NCBI GenBank assembly: GCA_963643505.1
Contig: CAVIKF010000007.1
Span: 9,914 to 73,913 of the forward strand
Direction of reading: 5' to 3'
DNA from: CAVEFW01 sp963643505
GTDB taxonomy: Bacteria; Actinomycetota; Coriobacteriia; Coriobacteriales; Eggerthellaceae
Length of the DNA stretch: 64,000 nucleotides
Shown here: piece after piece, positions 1-9,101 of the stretch
Numbering within the stretch: the stretch's first letter is position 1
How the letters are laid out: each line of letters starts with the position of its first letter
The notes under the pieces: model-generated
The model's input: the letters and a program-made list of their open reading frames with translations, nothing else
What the model was told of the DNA's origin: nothing
The model's database searches: none
Translations under genes and position numbers: made by a program

Positions 1-99
1 GCTCGAATCTTTGTGGATGCGCTCCCTCCCAAAGGCAGGGTGGGTATTCGCCCGTATGCACAGTCACGATCTTCCCCTCCCTCTGTTCTGGTAAAGTAG
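1..99 (+). other. Possible C-terminal tail of a gene entering from the left
   Basis: Frame 1 is open from the first base to a TAG at 97-99 and would encode about 32 residues ending SVLVK. It could be the end of a plus-strand gene lying upstream of the window, followed after 5 bases by the NYN gene. No family can be recognised from so short a tail and chance openness is quite possible. Confidence 0.2.
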
Positions 100-104
100 G
101 CGTC

Positions 105-647
105 ATGGCAAGGAAAAGAAACAAACTGCTCATTGTCGACGGCTATAACGTCATAAGGTCGGGAGAACGTTACCGCGATATCGTGGGACCACAACCAGAC
201 TACGCTGATGATGCGTTCAATCGTGCCCGGGAGACCCTCATCAATGACGTTGTCTCCTTCGCAGGTCGCGACTACCGCGCCATCATCGTGTTTGACGCTG
301 GAGACAACGTGTACTCAACAGGCGCCCAAGAGAGCGTGGGGGGCGTTCGCATCATGTTCAGCCCCACGGGGACAAGCGCCGACAAGGTCATCGAGAAGCT
401 AGCCCACGATGCGCGGGAAAGAAAAATCGAGACCCTTGTGGTAACAAGCGACGCAACCATCCAAGACACGGTGTTCGGAGGCGGCGTCGACCGCATGAGC
501 GCAAACGGATTTAGCCACGAAATCGGCGCGTATTATGCCGAGGCGCACTTAGACGAGACGCCAAAGGTCGTCGAGAAACGCACGCTCTACGATCGCCTTC
601 CCGCTGACCAAAAGGAGAAGCTTCGCGCCTTGAGGGACGGACGCTGA
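105..647 (+). CDS. yacP: NYN-domain (YacP/Rae1-like) ribonuclease-like protein
   Basis: 180 residues. The N-terminal LLIVDGYNVIRS motif is the signature strand of the YacP-type NYN (PIN-like) domain, and acidic residues follow at VFDAGDN (about residue 65) and VTSDATIQD (about 115), as expected for a metal-dependent nuclease fold. B. subtilis YacP/Rae1 is a ribosome-associated endoribonuclease, so RNA cleavage is the likely role, inferred from family. The length is typical. ATG start. The last codons carry a 13-bp direct repeat, GCTGACCAAAAGG, seen near 603 and again near 644 across the stop codon. Not obviously in an operon with the convergent aroF-type gene that follows. Confidence 0.85.
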   Translation: MARKRNKLLIVDGYNVIRSGERYRDIVGPQPDYADDAFNRARETLINDVVSFAGRDYRAIIVFDAGDNVYSTGAQESVGGVRIMFSPTGTSADKVIEKLAHDARERKIETLVVTSDATIQDTVFGGGVDRMSANGFSHEIGAYYAEAHLDETPKVVEKRTLYDRLPADQKEKLRALRDGR

Positions 648-673
648 CCAAAAGGTAGCTCAAGAGGGAAAAA

Positions 674-704
674 GGGGCAGAATCCCCCAAAGGATACCCG
701 CCCC
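674..704 (-). terminator. Rho-independent terminator of the DAHP synthase gene
   Basis: On the minus strand a GGGGC...GCCCC stem with an inner ATCC/GGAT pairing is followed directly by a run of five T residues (plus-strand A-run at 669-673). It lies about 75 bp downstream of the DAHP synthase stop codon. Confidence 0.7.
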
Positions 705-778
705 TCGTCTATGAGCCCGAATACGGATTCGGAAGGCCTTACGAGGCCCCGCAACTCCCTGCAACGCCTTACAACTTC

Positions 779-1810
779 TTACAACAAGTCCGCGATCTCG
801 AGAACAAGCCGCTCGGACTTCTCCCAACCCAGGCATGCGTCGGTGATGGATTTTCCATAGACGCCGCCGCCGACCTTTTGGTTGCCGTCTTCGATATAGC
901 TCTCCACCATAAAGCCCTTGATGAGGCCTTTGAGATCGGCATTGTAGTTGCAGTAGTTCAAAACCTCCTTGACGATACGCGGTTGCTCGAAGGGGTTCTT
1001 TCGTGAGTTGGAGTGGTTGGCGTCGATGATGACCGCCGGGTTCTCCAACTCGGGATGGTCCGCGTACAGCTTGGCGACATGCATGATGTTCTCGTAGTGG
1101 TAGTTGGGATAGATCCCGCCTTGTTCGTCGGTGTAGCCGCGCATGATCGCATGGGCCAAGGGGTTGCCCATCGACTGGACCGACCATCCGCGATAGATGA
1201 AGTCATGTTGGCTTTGGGCGGCGACGATGCTGTTCATCATGACGCCAAGATCGCCGCTGGTCGGGTTTTTCATGCCCACCGGCACCTCGATACCACTGGA
1301 CACGAGACGGTGCTCCTGGTTTTCAACACTGCGTGCGCCGACGGCGACATAGCCAAGGATGTCGTCGAGGTATTTGTAGTTTTGCGGATACAACATCTCG
1401 TCGGCACAGGTGAACTCGGTCTCAGCGATAGCGCGGATGTGGAGCTCGCGCGTGGCGACAACGCCCTTGAACGCGTCGGGCTTGCTCTCAGGGTCGGGTT
1501 GGTGAACGAGGCCCTTATACCCTTTCCCCGTGGTACGAGGCTTGTTGGTGTAGATGCGCGGAAGGATGCAAATCTTGTCCTTGACCTTGTGTTGAACCTC
1601 GGCCAAACGGGTTATGTAGTCCATCACGCTGTCCTCGTTGTCCGCAGAGCAGGGCCCGATGATGAGGACGATGCGGCTGTCCTTGCCTGTAAAGATGTTT
1701 TGAATCTCGACGCGCCGGCGCTCGATAAGCTCGGCCATATGTTGTGAGATCGGGTACATCTCCTTGACTTCCATGGGAATCGGAAGTTTGCGTTCGAAAT
1801 TCATGTTCAT
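779..1810 (-). CDS. aroF: 3-deoxy-7-phosphoheptulonate (DAHP) synthase, class I
   Basis: 343 residues, the normal length of the AroFGH type. Catalyses condensation of phosphoenolpyruvate and erythrose 4-phosphate, the first step of the shikimate pathway. Visible signatures are IGPCSADNED (about residue 51), KPRTTGKGYKGL (about 90), the NPTSGD stretch (about 180) and DANHSNS (about 263), all characteristic of class I enzymes with metal and PEP ligands. Start ATG at 1810 has AGAGGAGAG just upstream. The specific aromatic amino acid that feeds back cannot be told from sequence, so the gene letter is nominal. The rlmB end lies 45 bp upstream of this start, so rlmB-aroF read-through is possible. 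Confidence 0.93.
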   Translation of the reverse strand: MNMNFERKLPIPMEVKEMYPISQHMAELIERRRVEIQNIFTGKDSRIVLIIGPCSADNEDSVMDYITRLAEVQHKVKDKICILPRIYTNKPRTTGKGYKGLVHQPDPESKPDAFKGVVATRELHIRAIAETEFTCADEMLYPQNYKYLDDILGYVAVGARSVENQEHRLVSSGIEVPVGMKNPTSGDLGVMMNSIVAAQSQHDFIYRGWSVQSMGNPLAHAIMRGYTDEQGGIYPNYHYENIMHVAKLYADHPELENPAVIIDANHSNSRKNPFEQPRIVKEVLNYCNYNADLKGLIKGFMVESYIEDGNQKVGGGVYGKSITDACLGWEKSERLVLEIADLL

Positions 1811-1854
1811 AGGTCTCTCCTCTTGAGTCCTTAGGACCTTAAGTTCTTAGGGGA

Positions 1855-2601
1855 TTAGCGATTTTGCCTCAACCATTCGTACATGCAAGCCGTGGACGCC
1901 TGTGCGACGTTGAGGCTGCCAATCTCACCCTTCATCGGCAACGCAACGAAGAAATCGCACGCCTCTTGGACGACACGGGACAAACCCTCGCCCTCGTTCC
2001 CCATAACCAAGGCTATCTTGCCCTTCATGTTGGTATCCCAAATGGTACCGTCCTTTTGTTCGGAGGCTCCAGCGACCCAATAGCCGTCCTTCTTCAGACG
2101 CTCGATGACGCTGACAAGGTTGGGGGTGGTCGCCACGGGAACATGGGAGACAGCCCCAGCGCTGGACTTGTATGTCGCAGCCGTGACGCTGGCAGAACGC
2201 TTGTTGGGGATGATGATGCCGCTGCCGCCAACCGCGTCGACGCTACGAGCGACGGCGCCGAGATTGCCCGCATCGGTGATATGGTCGAGAATCACGATGA
2301 GGGCGCGGCCGTCATGATTGTCGGCGTAGCGCCCAGCACGCTTCACAATGTCGGAGACGCTGGCATACTTGAAGGGAGCAGTCTCGCCCATGACCCCTTG
2401 GTGGCTACCGCGCTCAGAAAGCTCGTCTAGCTTCTTGCGAGGCACAAGCTGCACCGGCACGTTGAACTTGCGAGCCTTGCGCTCGATGTCGCCCACCAAG
2501 CTGTCCTTCTTCAGGTTATCCGCCATCAAGATGCGCTTGAACGGCATGTTGGCACGAAGCGCCTCGATGATAGGGCGCTTACCCTCGATAAAGTCTGCCA
2601 T
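1855..2601 (-). CDS. rlmB: 23S rRNA (guanosine-2'-O-)-methyltransferase RlmB
   Basis: 248 residues. SpoU/TrmH (SPOUT) methyltransferase; RlmB methylates the 2'-O of G2251 in the peptidyl-transferase loop of 23S rRNA. The N-terminal substrate-binding domain (GKRPIIEAL start) is followed by SPOUT motif 1 (LDHITDAGNLGAVARS, about 107), motif 2 (LVMGNEGEGLS, about 199) and motif 3 (IGSLNVAQASTACMYEW, about 229), all intact, including the trefoil-knot Asn. Start ATG at 2601 has GAGGAG upstream. It starts 15 bp after the leuS stop, so leuS-rlmB are probably co-transcribed. Confidence 0.93.
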   Translation of the reverse strand: MADFIEGKRPIIEALRANMPFKRILMADNLKKDSLVGDIERKARKFNVPVQLVPRKKLDELSERGSHQGVMGETAPFKYASVSDIVKRAGRYADNHDGRALIVILDHITDAGNLGAVARSVDAVGGSGIIIPNKRSASVTAATYKSSAGAVSHVPVATTPNLVSVIERLKKDGYWVAGASEQKDGTIWDTNMKGKIALVMGNEGEGLSRVVQEACDFFVALPMKGEIGSLNVAQASTACMYEWLRQNR

Positions 2602-2615
2602 GTTTTCTCCTCAGA

Positions 2616-5189
2616 TTATTTAGCGACGATGTTGACCAGACGGGACGGGACGACGATCACCTTGACGACGTTCTTGCCCTCGATGTGGCTAGCAACGGCG
2701 TCACGAGCCATGGCCTCAATCTCCTCGTCGGAGGCGTCGGCGGAAACCGTAATCTTGGAGCGGACCTTGCCACAGATCTGAACCGCAAGCTCGACCTCGT
2801 CTGCCTTTGCCTGCTCGGGATCAAACAGAGGCCAACCACTCAAGTGGACGCTGTTCTTGTGGCCAAGAACGGTGGTCCAAAGCTCCTCGGCCCAATGGGG
2901 GGCAATGGGAGCCATGAGCTTGACGATAGTCTCAGCGACGTCGACATCGAACGCGCTGCGTCCCTCGGAGCCCTTGCGGGTATCAGCGTCGACCATGCGC
3001 AGGTAGTCGCTCGCCGCATTGCACAGCTCCATGATGGCGCTGATAGCAGTGTTGAAGTTATCGCGCGCAAAATCATCTGCGACCTTGCCCACGACGCGAT
3101 GACGCTCGCGATTGAGGATCTTGGCGGCAGCACGTCCCTTTTCCTCGGAAGCGCCCGCTTGGAACAAGCTCTCCTCGCCAGCCTCGCCTACGAGGTCGTT
3201 GACGATGCGCCATGCGCGGTTGAGGAACTTGTAGATACCGGCAAGACCGTCCTCGTTCCAAAGCAGCTCCTTGTCGGGCGGGGCCATGAAGAGGATGTAG
3301 GCACGGCATGCATCCGCGCCATAATTGGCGATCATGTCCTCAGGACTGACGACGTTGCCCTTGCTCTTGCTCATGACGTCGCCGTTTCCATCCAAGACCA
3401 TGCCCTGGCACAACAAGTTGGTGAAAGGCTCGTCGAAGTCGAGCAGGTTCAAATCGCGCAAGACCTTCGTGAAGAAACGACTGTAGAGCAGATGAAGAAT
3501 GGCGTGCTCGATGCCACCGATGTACTTATCAATCGGCAGCCAACTGTTGACGACGTCGCGACCAAAGGGGACCTTATCGTTGTGGGGGTCGGAAAAACGC
3601 AGGTAATACCAGCTTGAACAAGTGAACGTGTCCATGGTGTCGGTCTCACGCTTCGCGGCCGCACCGCATTGCGGACACATGCAGTTCACGAATTCGGCAT
3701 GGGTCGCCAAAGTCTCGCCCGCAGCAAGGTTGATATCCTCGGGCAAACGGATAGGCAGATCCTCTTCCGGAACAGCAACGACGCCGCACTTTGGGCAATG
3801 GATCGCCGGAATGGGATTGCCCCAATAGCGTTGGCGGCTGATGAGCCAATCACGCAGGCGGAACTCCACCTTGCGATGTCCGCGACCAGCAGCCTCGAGG
3901 TCCCCGACGATAGCGGCCTCGGCCTCAGAGTGCTTACCGCCACGCATGCCGGTGTACTTGCCGGATTGGACGAGAATGCCCTCGGCAGCCATAGCCTCTT
4001 CCCAATCGACCGACGTGACGACGCGACCGGCCTCATCCTTGAGTTGCGGATACAACGGGTCGTCCTCGGTGACAATGATGGGGATGATGGGCAGATCGTA
4101 CTTCTTTGCGAACTCGAAGTCGCGCTGGTCACCACAAGGAACAGCCATGACAGCGCCCGTGCCATAATCGGCAACGATATAGTCGGCGACCCAAACGGGA
4201 ACCTTCTCGCCGTTGATGGGGTTCACCACATAGCGACCCGTAAACGCGCCGTGTTTCTCCTTGTCGCCCTGAGCGCGCTCGACGGCGGTGATCTTCTTCG
4301 CGTTCTCGATGACCTTGACGACATCCTGCTCATACTCGGTACCAGCGACAAGATCGCGCAAGATGGTGCTCTCAGGGGCAAGCAAGAAGAAGCTGCATCC
4401 GAACAGCGTGTCGGCTCGGGTGGTGAACACGGTCAGAAGGTCGTCCTCGGTAGGATTCTCGGGGATGTTTCCCTCCGCGTCACATAAGGTGAAGGTCACC
4501 TCGGCGCCCTCGGAGCGACCGATCCAATTTGCCTGTTGCTGTTTTACGCGATCCGGCCACCCGTCAAGCTGGTCAAGGTCGTCCAAAAGCTCTTGGGCGT
4601 AGTCGGTGATCTTGAAATACCACTGGGTCAGCGGGCGCTTCTCGACTTCGGAGTCGCAACGCCAACACTTACCCTCGATGACCTGCTCGTTCGCAAGGAC
4701 GGTGCCACAACCCGGACACCAGTTGACCGGATTGTTGCGACGCTCGACGAGGCCTTTCTTCCAAAATTGCAGGAAGATCCATTGACCCCAACGATAGTAT
4801 TCAGGATCACAAGCGATGACGGAACGGTCCCAATCGTAGCTGTAGCCCATGCGCTTGAAGCTCTTGCGCTGGGTCTCGATGTTTGCATAGGTCCACTTCG
4901 CAGGGTGGCTGTTGCGCTTGATTGCGGCGTTCTCGGCAGGCAAGCCGAACGCATCCCAACCCATGGGATGAAGGACGTCGAAACCCTGCATCCGATAATA
5001 GCGGGCAATGACATCGCCGATGGTGTAGTTGCGCGCATGCCCCATGTGCATGTCGCCCGACGGATACGGGAACATCTCAAGCACATATTTTTTGGGCTTG
5101 TCACCACCGTTGCCAACCTTGTTGATGCCGCTTTTCTCCCAATTCTGTTGCCAGCGGGGCTCGATCTCGTGGGGATTGTATGCCTTCAT
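2616..5189 (-). CDS. leuS: Leucyl-tRNA synthetase
   Basis: 857 residues from the chosen ATG. Class I synthetase charging tRNA-Leu. The HIGH motif appears as HMGH near residue 52, Zn-type cysteine pairs (CPGC...CWRC) near 160, the CP1 editing domain around 225-420 with TTRADTLFGC, and KMSKS as MSKSKGN near 620, followed by the anticodon-binding and C-terminal domains. A TTG six bases upstream (5195) is possible, but ATG at 5189 has AGAGGA at a better distance. About 70 bp further upstream the minus strand carries a TATAAT -10-like hexamer (5256-5261) without a convincing -35. Confidence 0.96.
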   Translation of the reverse strand: MKAYNPHEIEPRWQQNWEKSGINKVGNGGDKPKKYVLEMFPYPSGDMHMGHARNYTIGDVIARYYRMQGFDVLHPMGWDAFGLPAENAAIKRNSHPAKWTYANIETQRKSFKRMGYSYDWDRSVIACDPEYYRWGQWIFLQFWKKGLVERRNNPVNWCPGCGTVLANEQVIEGKCWRCDSEVEKRPLTQWYFKITDYAQELLDDLDQLDGWPDRVKQQQANWIGRSEGAEVTFTLCDAEGNIPENPTEDDLLTVFTTRADTLFGCSFFLLAPESTILRDLVAGTEYEQDVVKVIENAKKITAVERAQGDKEKHGAFTGRYVVNPINGEKVPVWVADYIVADYGTGAVMAVPCGDQRDFEFAKKYDLPIIPIIVTEDDPLYPQLKDEAGRVVTSVDWEEAMAAEGILVQSGKYTGMRGGKHSEAEAAIVGDLEAAGRGHRKVEFRLRDWLISRQRYWGNPIPAIHCPKCGVVAVPEEDLPIRLPEDINLAAGETLATHAEFVNCMCPQCGAAAKRETDTMDTFTCSSWYYLRFSDPHNDKVPFGRDVVNSWLPIDKYIGGIEHAILHLLYSRFFTKVLRDLNLLDFDEPFTNLLCQGMVLDGNGDVMSKSKGNVVSPEDMIANYGADACRAYILFMAPPDKELLWNEDGLAGIYKFLNRAWRIVNDLVGEAGEESLFQAGASEEKGRAAAKILNRERHRVVGKVADDFARDNFNTAISAIMELCNAASDYLRMVDADTRKGSEGRSAFDVDVAETIVKLMAPIAPHWAEELWTTVLGHKNSVHLSGWPLFDPEQAKADEVELAVQICGKVRSKITVSADASDEEIEAMARDAVASHIEGKNVVKVIVVPSRLVNIVAK

Positions 5190-5314
5190 ACTCAAGATTC
5201 CTCTTCTGCCGATACTCTACAAACACGTTCTGCACGTGCAAAATTACAACCTCTCATTATATGCACATATACAGACGCTATCCCCGAAGTATCCACTCAA
5301 ATCGACCACAAATC

Positions 5315-8173
5315 CTATTGCGGCGTGACCCACCGGCACGCACGTCTCCCCCTGACGACAAGCGTCGCCAAACCGATGCCGCATCCAAAGACGATTCCTG
5401 CGAGTAACACGCACGGCACATCGCTTGCATCCCCGGTCTTCGCAACCGTGCGCGCAATGGTGTTTTGCGTTGCATTCGTCGTATCGGGCCCGATAGGATC
5501 TTCGGGTCCGACAGGCTCGTCGGGCTCTTGGGGGATGATTGGATCATCAGGGACATCGGGGTCATGCGGCTCACCTGGATCCTCGAACCTGACCGTTTGG
5601 CCTTCGTCCAACAAGTCACAATGTTGCGCAAGCAGACGGCCCTCGCAAAGAAGCTGCTCGAACACGACCACCGCATGACCGTCCAACTCAGTCGCATCGA
5701 AATCGAAGGTGACCTCGGTAGATGCGTATTGGCTATCCGCCACAAATATCGTAGAGGCCCGAATCTCGTCTCCGCCCACGCTCAACACCGACCCCGTCGC
5801 CACGTCCACCAACCATCCGCGCACCTCATAGGTCCTACCCTCCACAACATTCGCATAGCGAACCGTATCGATGACGCGGGTGCTCTCCGCAGGCTTTGAC
5901 ACCTTGACCAGGTCGCCGTCCTTGTTAACAATTGAGGCCACCGTCCCTACCGTCGCCGTCTTGTCGTCGACAAAACCCAGGTCGACAAGTACGCTATCCG
6001 CCCCGATCACGACCGTAAACGGCTCGATAAGTTGACGTCCGGCGTTTGCCTCGCAGGACAGCTCCTCAACAAGGTAGGTATCGTAAGGCAGGGCACCGCA
6101 ATCATCGCGGGGATGCGTCATGCCCTCCGGCGAAAGTCCGAACCACACTCCCGCTTGAAAATCGTAACCTTCGTCGTCAATCGCCGTATCGTTGACGTTG
6201 GTGTTGAGTGTGTGGGGCACATGGGAGGAAGCCGTGCTCACCACGCCCGCATCATCGGAGAGGACGACGTGACTCTCCCCCGTCGTGGTGCTCGTTACCC
6301 GAAAAGCGACATGGGCCATGGGCTTGCCGGTGGACTCGTCGCGTTTCTCGAACACGATGTCCCCGCGAACCACCTGGTTGGCGACACTAAGCTGTACCAT
6401 CCTTTGCTCCTCGTCAATAACGAAGTCAACAGGCGCGCAAACGCGATATCCAACTCCCGTAGACACCTCTTCGAGACGGTAGGACCCGTACGGGAGCGCA
6501 CAGTGAGACGTCTCGGCGCGACCGCCGCTCAACGCAAGCGTCGCAACCACAGTCCCGGGTTCGTAGCAACGGCCATCGACGCACACGGCAGAGTCACTTT
6601 CGTTGACGATCGAAAATGCCACATTCTCAAGGCGCGCCGCTCCAAGGCACGAGACACCGCCCGTCTCCGCATCGACTTTTTCGATACCGACTCCACCACG
6701 AACGACCTCGTCGGCAAACGAGCAAGTTGCAACCATCCCCCCGTTAGTTCCCCCCGACGTCGCCGTGGCCTCGTCGATGCGAATAACCGCTTCGAAATCC
6801 TCGTCATCAAGCAGGTATCCGCGGGGAGGCTCCACCTCCCGTACCACAAGCGTTCCCAAGGGAAACACCACAGCGCCGCCGCCATCCGTCCACCACGAGT
6901 CGCCTTCGACCAGATAAGGACGGAACATCCCATCCTCCCCAACAAAGGAGGCCCCTGCCTCGTTCAGCTTGACGCATCCATCTGTGTCCGTTTGGACCGT
7001 CCAACTACGAAGCGCCACTCCTGCTTCCCGCGCAGCATCCGCGCTTTCAAACGCCCCGCCATAAAACTCAAGGGTGAACCGTGCTCCTTCCAAAGTTGCA
7101 CCGCCTTGGGCGGACCCGTTCTCTGCATCTGACTTCTTGATAAGAAGCCCCGCCGTCGCATAAAGCGGATCCTCAGGGACCTCGCCCATACCCTCCTGCA
7201 ATTCCACGATAGCCGTCTCCCCGCGACGTACGGTCACGGGATACACGTGTTCATCGAGAAGGAAGCCAGGCGAGGGAGTCTCCTCACAAACCCAATAGGA
7301 CCCTGCAGCAAAACCCTCACGCCACGCATATCCGCTATCGTCGGTGGTCATGGTACCCACAAGGTCAGAACACCCCACATCGGAATAGACACCGTACGTG
7401 GCGCCGGAGAGGCTGTAGTTGGAGTTTGCCTCCACGAGATAGGCGTCGCTGGAAACCTTATACAGCCCGATCGAGCCTGGCGCTGCATAGCGATAGGTCG
7501 CTATGGTCTGGGAGCCCCACCTCGTCTCGATAACATACGCGGAAAACCCTGTCGGCCACGTGCGGGCACTTCCTGCCGCAAACCCAATCTCGCTGAATCT
7601 CACGCCAAGGGCATCGCCATTGATGCGCTCACCGTTGTCGATGGAATAGCCGACAACATGGTATTGGCACCATTCTTGGAAGACACGGCTGCATTGCCCG
7701 TAGGCCTCATTCCCATTTCCCCCATAGCAATCGGATACGAGGATGTGGGTGAGAGCGGCGTACTTATCCGCATCCATCGAAGAGCCGTCATACCAGGTCG
7801 TTGGCCACATCGACGAATCAAAACCAGGTCCACCCCATCCGTACCACAACGCAGCCGCCAAAGACTCGTTGTCCGTCTCGGACATAGTGTATGTTCCCGC
7901 CGGGGGCGTCCCTTTCGAAGGCGTCGCACAATAGGCGACCTCCCCATCGACCATAAAGTAGTTGGTGGAGTATCCGCCGTACCCAATCTTGCTACCCACC
8001 GAGAGATAGCCCGCGTCTCCCGCCCAGGCAGCATACCCAGCCAACAAAGCCGGCACCGCGATAGCCAAGACGAAGACGAACAACAACGCAGGGGACGAGA
8101 AGCATCGCTTGTCGTCGCGTCCTCCCATGGCACTCCCTGCGCAAGAGACGCCAAGATTCAAGGCCTCCTTCAT
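5315..8173 (-). CDS. VaFE-repeat, SpaA/Cna-B-type wall-anchored surface protein
   Basis: 952 residues. A basic N-terminus and hydrophobic segment (about residues 28-48) form the signal peptide. A Cys-rich globular domain (about 60-215) follows, then four or so Cna-B/SpaA-like immunoglobulin folds (about 220-310, 335-470, 490-600, 605-720) with paired Lys and Glu motifs such as GLLIKKSD and VVREVEPPRGY that suggest isopeptide cross-links. One VaFE repeat (about 745-880, VVVFEQL) is followed by a Pro/Asp/Glu spacer. The C-terminus has VAKTGD, a hydrophobic helix and an RGRR tail, a variant of the LPXTG sorting signal. No sortase lies in the window. ATG at 8173 was chosen over an upstream one because AAAGGAG sits 6 bases before it. 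Likely adhesin or pilin-like stalk; ligand unknown. Confidence 0.85.
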   Translation of the reverse strand: MKEALNLGVSCAGSAMGGRDDKRCFSSPALLFVFVLAIAVPALLAGYAAWAGDAGYLSVGSKIGYGGYSTNYFMVDGEVAYCATPSKGTPPAGTYTMSETDNESLAAALWYGWGGPGFDSSMWPTTWYDGSSMDADKYAALTHILVSDCYGGNGNEAYGQCSRVFQEWCQYHVVGYSIDNGERINGDALGVRFSEIGFAAGSARTWPTGFSAYVIETRWGSQTIATYRYAAPGSIGLYKVSSDAYLVEANSNYSLSGATYGVYSDVGCSDLVGTMTTDDSGYAWREGFAAGSYWVCEETPSPGFLLDEHVYPVTVRRGETAIVELQEGMGEVPEDPLYATAGLLIKKSDAENGSAQGGATLEGARFTLEFYGGAFESADAAREAGVALRSWTVQTDTDGCVKLNEAGASFVGEDGMFRPYLVEGDSWWTDGGGAVVFPLGTLVVREVEPPRGYLLDDEDFEAVIRIDEATATSGGTNGGMVATCSFADEVVRGGVGIEKVDAETGGVSCLGAARLENVAFSIVNESDSAVCVDGRCYEPGTVVATLALSGGRAETSHCALPYGSYRLEEVSTGVGYRVCAPVDFVIDEEQRMVQLSVANQVVRGDIVFEKRDESTGKPMAHVAFRVTSTTTGESHVVLSDDAGVVSTASSHVPHTLNTNVNDTAIDDEGYDFQAGVWFGLSPEGMTHPRDDCGALPYDTYLVEELSCEANAGRQLIEPFTVVIGADSVLVDLGFVDDKTATVGTVASIVNKDGDLVKVSKPAESTRVIDTVRYANVVEGRTYEVRGWLVDVATGSVLSVGGDEIRASTIFVADSQYASTEVTFDFDATELDGHAVVVFEQLLCEGRLLAQHCDLLDEGQTVRFEDPGEPHDPDVPDDPIIPQEPDEPVGPEDPIGPDTTNATQNTIARTVAKTGDASDVPCVLLAGIVFGCGIGLATLVVRGRRACRWVTPQ

Positions 8174-8281
8174 GAGGTCTCCTTTCGCTCGGCGTGTGCA
8201 AGCTATGTCTCGGGGTTGCACGGGTAACGTATCATGCGGAAAAAGGTTGCGCAGGATAATTCATGCCATCACCTTTTCTAC

Positions 8282-8334
8282 AAACTTTCCCTCTATCCAA
8301 AACTTTCCCTCTATCCAAAACTTTCCCTATGTCC
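8282..8334. repeat. 18-bp tandem repeat, nearly three copies
   Basis: The unit AACTTTCCCTCTATCCAA repeats with an exact 18-bp period, the third copy ending in a variant. It lies between the surface-protein start and the engB terminator. Function unknown; length variation between strains would be expected. Confidence 0.85.
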
Positions 8335-8358
8335 GTCTATATCCGATAAAACGCAAAA

Positions 8359-8402
8359 CCCCGTGTCAAGAAAAAGCCAGACGCGGCAATCTCGACACGG
8401 GG
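8359..8402 (-). terminator. Terminator downstream of engB
   Basis: Perfect 9-bp inverted repeat CCCCGTGTC / GACACGGGG with a 26-nt loop. Read on the minus strand the stem is followed by TTTTGCG. It lies 34 bp beyond the engB stop codon. Confidence 0.6.
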
Positions 8403-8435
8403 TGGTTGGCACAACCTATCAGGTGCCAAAATACT

Positions 8436-9038
8436 CTAAGACTCCTCTTCCAAAGGCCCGTCGACGGCAAGCTCGATGAGGGCGCGAAGCTCGTCGATGT
8501 GGTATCCGTTCTCGCTGCTCACCGCGAGGAACTCAACGTCCTTCGGTAGCGCGAGTTGGCGACGAATCGCAGCCGCCTGTTTTGCGGCCTGTTGCTTGGA
8601 GAGCTTGTCCGCCTTGGTCAAGACCACCATATACGGCAAACCCGCCTCCTCCAAGAAACCGATCATGTTGACATCGAGTTTGCTCGCCTCGTGGCGAATA
8701 TCGACCAAGACGACAGCCAAGGCGAAGGCACGTCTTTGGTTGAAGTAGCCTTCTATAAGCTCGGACCAACGACCCTTCTCCTGCTTGGAGACCTTCGCAT
8801 ATCCATACCCCGGAAGATCGACGAAGTCCGCCCCGTCGACGTCGTAAAAATTGATGGTAGCCGTCTTTCCGGGGACCGACGAAACCTTCGCGAGGCCCTT
8901 GCGGTACATGAGCTTGTTCAACAGGCTGCTTTTTCCCACGTTGGAACGACCGCAAAACGACACCTCGGGACCAGAAGAGGGCGGGAGCTGGGAGCTCACG
9001 CCGTACGCAGCCGTAAAAGACGCCTTGTGAAAGTTCAT
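8436..9038 (-). CDS. engB: Ribosome-biogenesis GTP-binding protein EngB (YsxC/YihA)
   Basis: 200 residues. TrmE-Era-type small GTPase needed for late assembly of the 50S subunit. G1 is GRSNVGKSSLLN (about 31), G3 is DLPGYGYA (about 78) and G4 is TKADK (about 142); the switch region between carries the expected VSSVPGKT. An in-frame ATG 16 codons upstream exists (9086), but ATG at 9038 gives the usual MNFHKASF N-terminus and has AGGAA upstream. A strong terminator for the preceding glycosyltransferase lies just upstream, so engB probably has its own promoter. Confidence 0.93.
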   Translation of the reverse strand: MNFHKASFTAAYGVSSQLPPSSGPEVSFCGRSNVGKSSLLNKLMYRKGLAKVSSVPGKTATINFYDVDGADFVDLPGYGYAKVSKQEKGRWSELIEGYFNQRRAFALAVVLVDIRHEASKLDVNMIGFLEEAGLPYMVVLTKADKLSKQQAAKQAAAIRRQLALPKDVEFLAVSSENGYHIDELRALIELAVDGPLEEES

Positions 9039-9061
9039 TGTTCCTACTTTCTGATAAAAAA

Positions 9062-9093
9062 GCCGCAGGCAAGAACCAATTCCCACCTGCGGC
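9062..9093 (-). terminator. Terminator of the lysA-hom-GT2 transcript
   Basis: Perfect 8-bp stem GCCGCAGG / CCTGCGGC followed on the minus strand by six T residues (plus-strand A-run 9056-9061), starting 9 bp after the glycosyltransferase stop codon. Confidence 0.85.
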
Positions 9094-9101
9094 CCATTGG
9101 C

